Assembly (NCBI GenBank): GCA_900764955.1
Contig: CAAFPY010000003.1
Coordinates: 1-8,756 of the forward strand
Source: an uncultured Collinsella sp.
GTDB taxonomy: Bacteria; Actinomycetota; Coriobacteriia; Coriobacteriales; Coriobacteriaceae
Length of the DNA stretch: 8,756 nt
Direction: 5' to 3'
Program-made: the position numbers and the translations under genes
The notes under the pieces: generated by a model
Told to the model about the DNA's origin: nothing
The model's database searches: none
The model's input: only the letters and a program-made list of their open reading frames with translations
Shown: piece after piece, positions 7,715 to 8,756 of the stretch
Layout of the letters: every line of letters starts with the position of its first letter
Numbering within the stretch: the first letter of the stretch is position 1

Positions 7715-7844
7715 CGTCTGTCCGGGCGGAGGCATATAAGGTTCCCTGCTCGGACAGTCCTGCGCAAGACGGAGGCCACATTAAGTGGCCTCCTTTGCGT
7801 GCGGAACTCGCGATGAACCTTATATGCCTCCGCCTGAACAGACG
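7715..7844 (+). repeat. 30-bp inverted repeat enclosing a terminator hairpin, downstream of the LTA-synthase-like gene
   Basis: Arms 7715-7744 and 7815-7844 are complementary at 28 of 30 positions, with an unbroken 20-bp run at the inner side and one of the two exceptions a G.U on the plus strand. The 70-nt interior holds a 9-bp terminator hairpin (7771-7793). The left arm has a second possible partner, since 7718-7724 is perfectly complementary to 7751-7757. The outer stem begins 20 nt after the stop codon. It could be a 3' UTR structure, part of a noncoding RNA continuing into the array to the right, or a decayed mobile element. I see no target-site duplication at its ends and no transposase. 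Confidence 0.75.
7771..7796 (+). terminator. Terminator hairpin 1, after the LTA-synthase-like gene
   Basis: Perfect 9-bp stem GGAGGCCAC / GTGGCCTCC (7771-7779, 7785-7793) with loop ATTAA, followed by a short TTT and GCG. It lies 76 nt after the stop codon. The U-run is short, so termination may be leaky. It is nested inside the 30-bp inverted repeat, whose formation would put it on the tip of a long cruciform-like stem. Confidence 0.65.
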
Positions 7845-7861
7845 CCCTGATGTTGGGGCGT
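7842..7861 (+). other. Small hairpin overlapping the end of the long inverted repeat
   Basis: ACGCCC (7842-7847) and GGGCGT (7856-7861) form a 6-bp stem with an 8-nt loop. Its first three bases are also the last bases of the 30-bp right arm, so the two structures compete at their border. Confidence 0.35.
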
Positions 7862-7898
7862 GGCTTGTCTTGGGTGTATCGCCGAACATATATAAGTT

Positions 7899-7928
7899 GA
7901 AGGCCACGTTATGTGGCCTTCTTTGTTT
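7899..7928 (+). terminator. Terminator hairpin 2, a diverged copy of terminator 1
   Basis: Perfect 9-bp stem GAAGGCCAC / GTGGCCTTC (7899-7907, 7913-7921) with loop GTTAT and a TTTGTTT tail. Stem, loop pattern, tail and the following TGCGGAA all match terminator 1, so the two are duplicates. The second base pair is G-C in copy 1 and A-U in copy 2, a compensatory change that keeps the stem intact. It stands 9 nt before the hairpin array. Confidence 0.65.
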
Positions 7929-7929
7929 G

Positions 7930-8297
7930 CGGAAAGTGTGTCCCGGAATTCTTGTCTGGAATGGGATGCAGTTTCCGCTTGGGACCCGATTGGGAAAGTG
8001 TGTCCCACTATTCAGCTGGATTCCGGGATGTATTTTCCGGTTGAGGCTCGTTGGGAAAGTGCGTCCCACTTTGGGGGCTGATTCTGGGACGTGGTTTCCG
8101 GTTGGCTCTCATTGGGAAAGTTCATCCCATTTCTCGGCCTAATTATGGGATGCAGTTTCCCGTTGAGGACCCTTTGGGAAAGTGCGTCCCGGTCTGGGCG
8201 CTCAAACTGGGATGGATTTTCCGGATGAGGGCTTGACGGAAAATGTGTCCCGTTCCGGGCGCTAATTGTGGGATGCAGTTTCCGCTTGCGGAGTCTC
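7930..8297 (+). repeat. Array of six tandem 61-62-bp hairpin repeats, candidate structured noncoding RNA
   Basis: Six head-to-tail units start at 7930, 7992, 8053, 8114, 8176 and 8237 (steps 62, 61, 61, 62, 61). Each consists of a 15-nt left arm (consensus GGGAAAGTGYGTCCC), an 18-nt loop of variable sequence, a 15-nt right arm (consensus GGGATGCAGTTTCCG) and a 13-14-nt linker that often begins GTTGAGG. The arms pair with each other: outer GGAAA/TTTCC and inner TCCC/GGGA are invariant, and the middle positions vary with mostly retained pairing. Unit 4 extends to 17 pairs. Units 1 and 6 share 19 identical bases across right arm and linker and have C-G closing pairs. The period is not a multiple of three, and the reading frames across it are not conserved, so it is not coding. 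I see no dedicated promoter; a TTGTCT (near 7865) and TATATA pair just upstream is too weak to claim. Function unknown. Confidence 0.85.
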
Positions 8298-8307
8298 CAC
8301 TCAACAG

Positions 8308-8346
8308 AAAACCCGGGTGGCCTGTCTTTTGGCTACCCGGGTTTTT
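8308..8346. terminator. Bidirectional terminator between the hairpin array and the surface-protein gene
   Basis: A 15-bp stem (8308-8322 with 8331-8345) with one G.U on the plus strand and an 8-nt loop. The GC-rich core ACCCGGGT is flanked by A-runs on one side and T-runs on the other, so it provides a U-tract in both directions. It ends the minus-strand surface-protein transcript 27 nt after its stop, and would stop any plus-strand RNA leaving the array. Confidence 0.85.
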
Positions 8347-8372
8347 GGGTTGTCGATATGTTCGACTGGCTA

Positions 8373-8756
8373 CTAGTGGGTCTTGCGGCGCTTGATCAGC
8401 ATGATGAGGGCTATCACTACGAGCGTTGCTCCCGCTGCTGCTGCGGTGGCGACTAGGGCGAATGTTTGGTCGCCGGTGTTTGCGAGGTTCTTCGCTGTGG
8501 TCGTAGTCTTGACCTTGGTGTCGGTCTTAGCTCCGTTGTCGGACTTGGGCTTGTCCGGGTTCGTCGGGGTCTCAGGAGTCTCGGGGTCCTTTGAGCCTTC
8601 GGAATCGGTTGGGCCGGCGGTGTTTACCAGCGTATGGTCCAGGAACTTCTTGGCGCCCGCACTTGCCTGTGAGAACAGGCGGCGCGTGCGGATCGGGGTG
8701 GCGTTCACCGTTGTGGGCGCCGTCTCCTCGGCCTCGATATTCACGAGCGTCGTGCC
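8373..8756 (-). CDS. Sortase-anchored surface protein, C-terminal part (5' end outside window)
   Basis: The last 127 residues of a cell-wall-anchored protein whose start lies beyond position 8756. A short folded-looking segment is followed by a Pro/Thr/Asp/Lys-rich linker (SEGSKDPETPETPTNPDKPK and a TTTT stretch) typical of wall-spanning regions. Then comes the sorting signal LANTGDQ, a variant of LPXTG, about 37 residues from the end, a hydrophobic helix of about 24 residues and the positive tail KRRKTH. Sortase would cut between T and G and link the protein to peptidoglycan. The functional domains, for instance adhesin or Cna-B/Ig-like repeats, would be in the missing part and cannot be identified. 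The stop TAG is at 8373-8375, shortly before the bidirectional terminator. Confidence 0.9.
   Translation of the reverse strand, partial: GTTLVNIEAEETAPTTVNATPIRTRRLFSQASAGAKKFLDHTLVNTAGPTDSEGSKDPETPETPTNPDKPKSDNGAKTDTKVKTTTTAKNLANTGDQTFALVATAAAAGATLVVIALIMLIKRRKTH

Noticed and set aside
7715..7844. Insertion sequence
   Set aside because: The long inverted repeat has no transposase between its arms and no matching direct duplication at its ends; a small nonautonomous element cannot be excluded but is not supported.
7865..7896. Promoter for the hairpin array (TTGTCT and TATATA, 18 nt apart)
   Set aside because: Both hexamers match poorly, and the predicted start would fall at the foot of terminator 2, so I do not claim it.
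6219..8069. Minus-strand 616-codon open frame opposite the LTA-synthase-like gene
   Set aside because: It is antisense to a gene with full catalytic motifs, crosses both terminators and part of the array, and its low-complexity Val/Gly/Leu-rich translation is typical of a GC-rich shadow frame.
7528..8236. Plus-strand open frames running into or across the hairpin array (7528-8142 and 8051-8236)
   Set aside because: The first is an out-of-frame shadow of the LTA-synthase-like gene. Repeats of 61-62 bp shift frame from unit to unit, so no repeat protein is encoded, and there are no ribosome binding sites.
7930..8297. CRISPR array
   Set aside because: The regular period could mimic repeat plus spacer, but the supposed spacers all contain the same conserved right arm, the direct repeats are imperfect, and there are no cas genes in the window.
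7930..8297. Integron attC sites
   Set aside because: Unit size and imperfect dyads are reminiscent of attC, but no cassette genes lie between units and no integrase or typical attC core sites are visible.

Overview
The window looks like a chromosomal segment of a high-GC Gram-positive gut actinobacterium, most likely a Collinsella-type Coriobacteriia. The basis is the GC-rich codon use, a lipoteichoic-acid-synthase-like enzyme, a sortase substrate with an LANTG signal, and a KdpD sensor without the usual N-terminal domain. The genus is an inference from gene style, not from a database match.

Left part (1-5179, all genes on the minus strand, so read right to left): a nitroreductase-family flavoprotein (5179-4307), a Kup potassium transporter (4147-2120), a KdpD-like membrane sensor kinase (1983-358) and the N-terminal receiver half of a KdpE-like response regulator (353 to beyond position 1). 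The kinase and regulator are translationally close, with 4 nt between them and the regulator's ribosome binding site inside the end of the kinase gene. Together with kup they form a potassium-handling neighbourhood. Strong hairpins separate nitroreductase from kup (a perfect 15-bp palindrome) and kup from kdpD (a terminator with U-tracts and two alternative 5' arms).

Middle (5180-7694): a divergent intergenic region, then a plus-strand 766-residue LTA-synthase/phosphoglycerol-transferase family protein with about eight predicted membrane segments, three more than the five usual for LtaS, and a complete set of catalytic residues.

Right part (7695-8372): about 680 nt without a credible gene, but full of structure. 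It holds a 30-bp inverted repeat enclosing a terminator, a second terminator that is a diverged copy of the first, and then six head-to-tail units of 61-62 bp. Each unit folds as a 15-bp imperfect hairpin with an exactly 18-nt loop. Non-Watson-Crick positions in these stems are largely G.U wobbles if the plus strand is the RNA (12 G.U) and A.C mismatches if the minus strand is (0 G.U). This points to a plus-strand structured RNA and is the most unusual thing in the window. A bidirectional terminator then separates the array from the 3' end of a minus-strand cell-wall-anchored surface protein (LANTG signal), which runs off the right edge.
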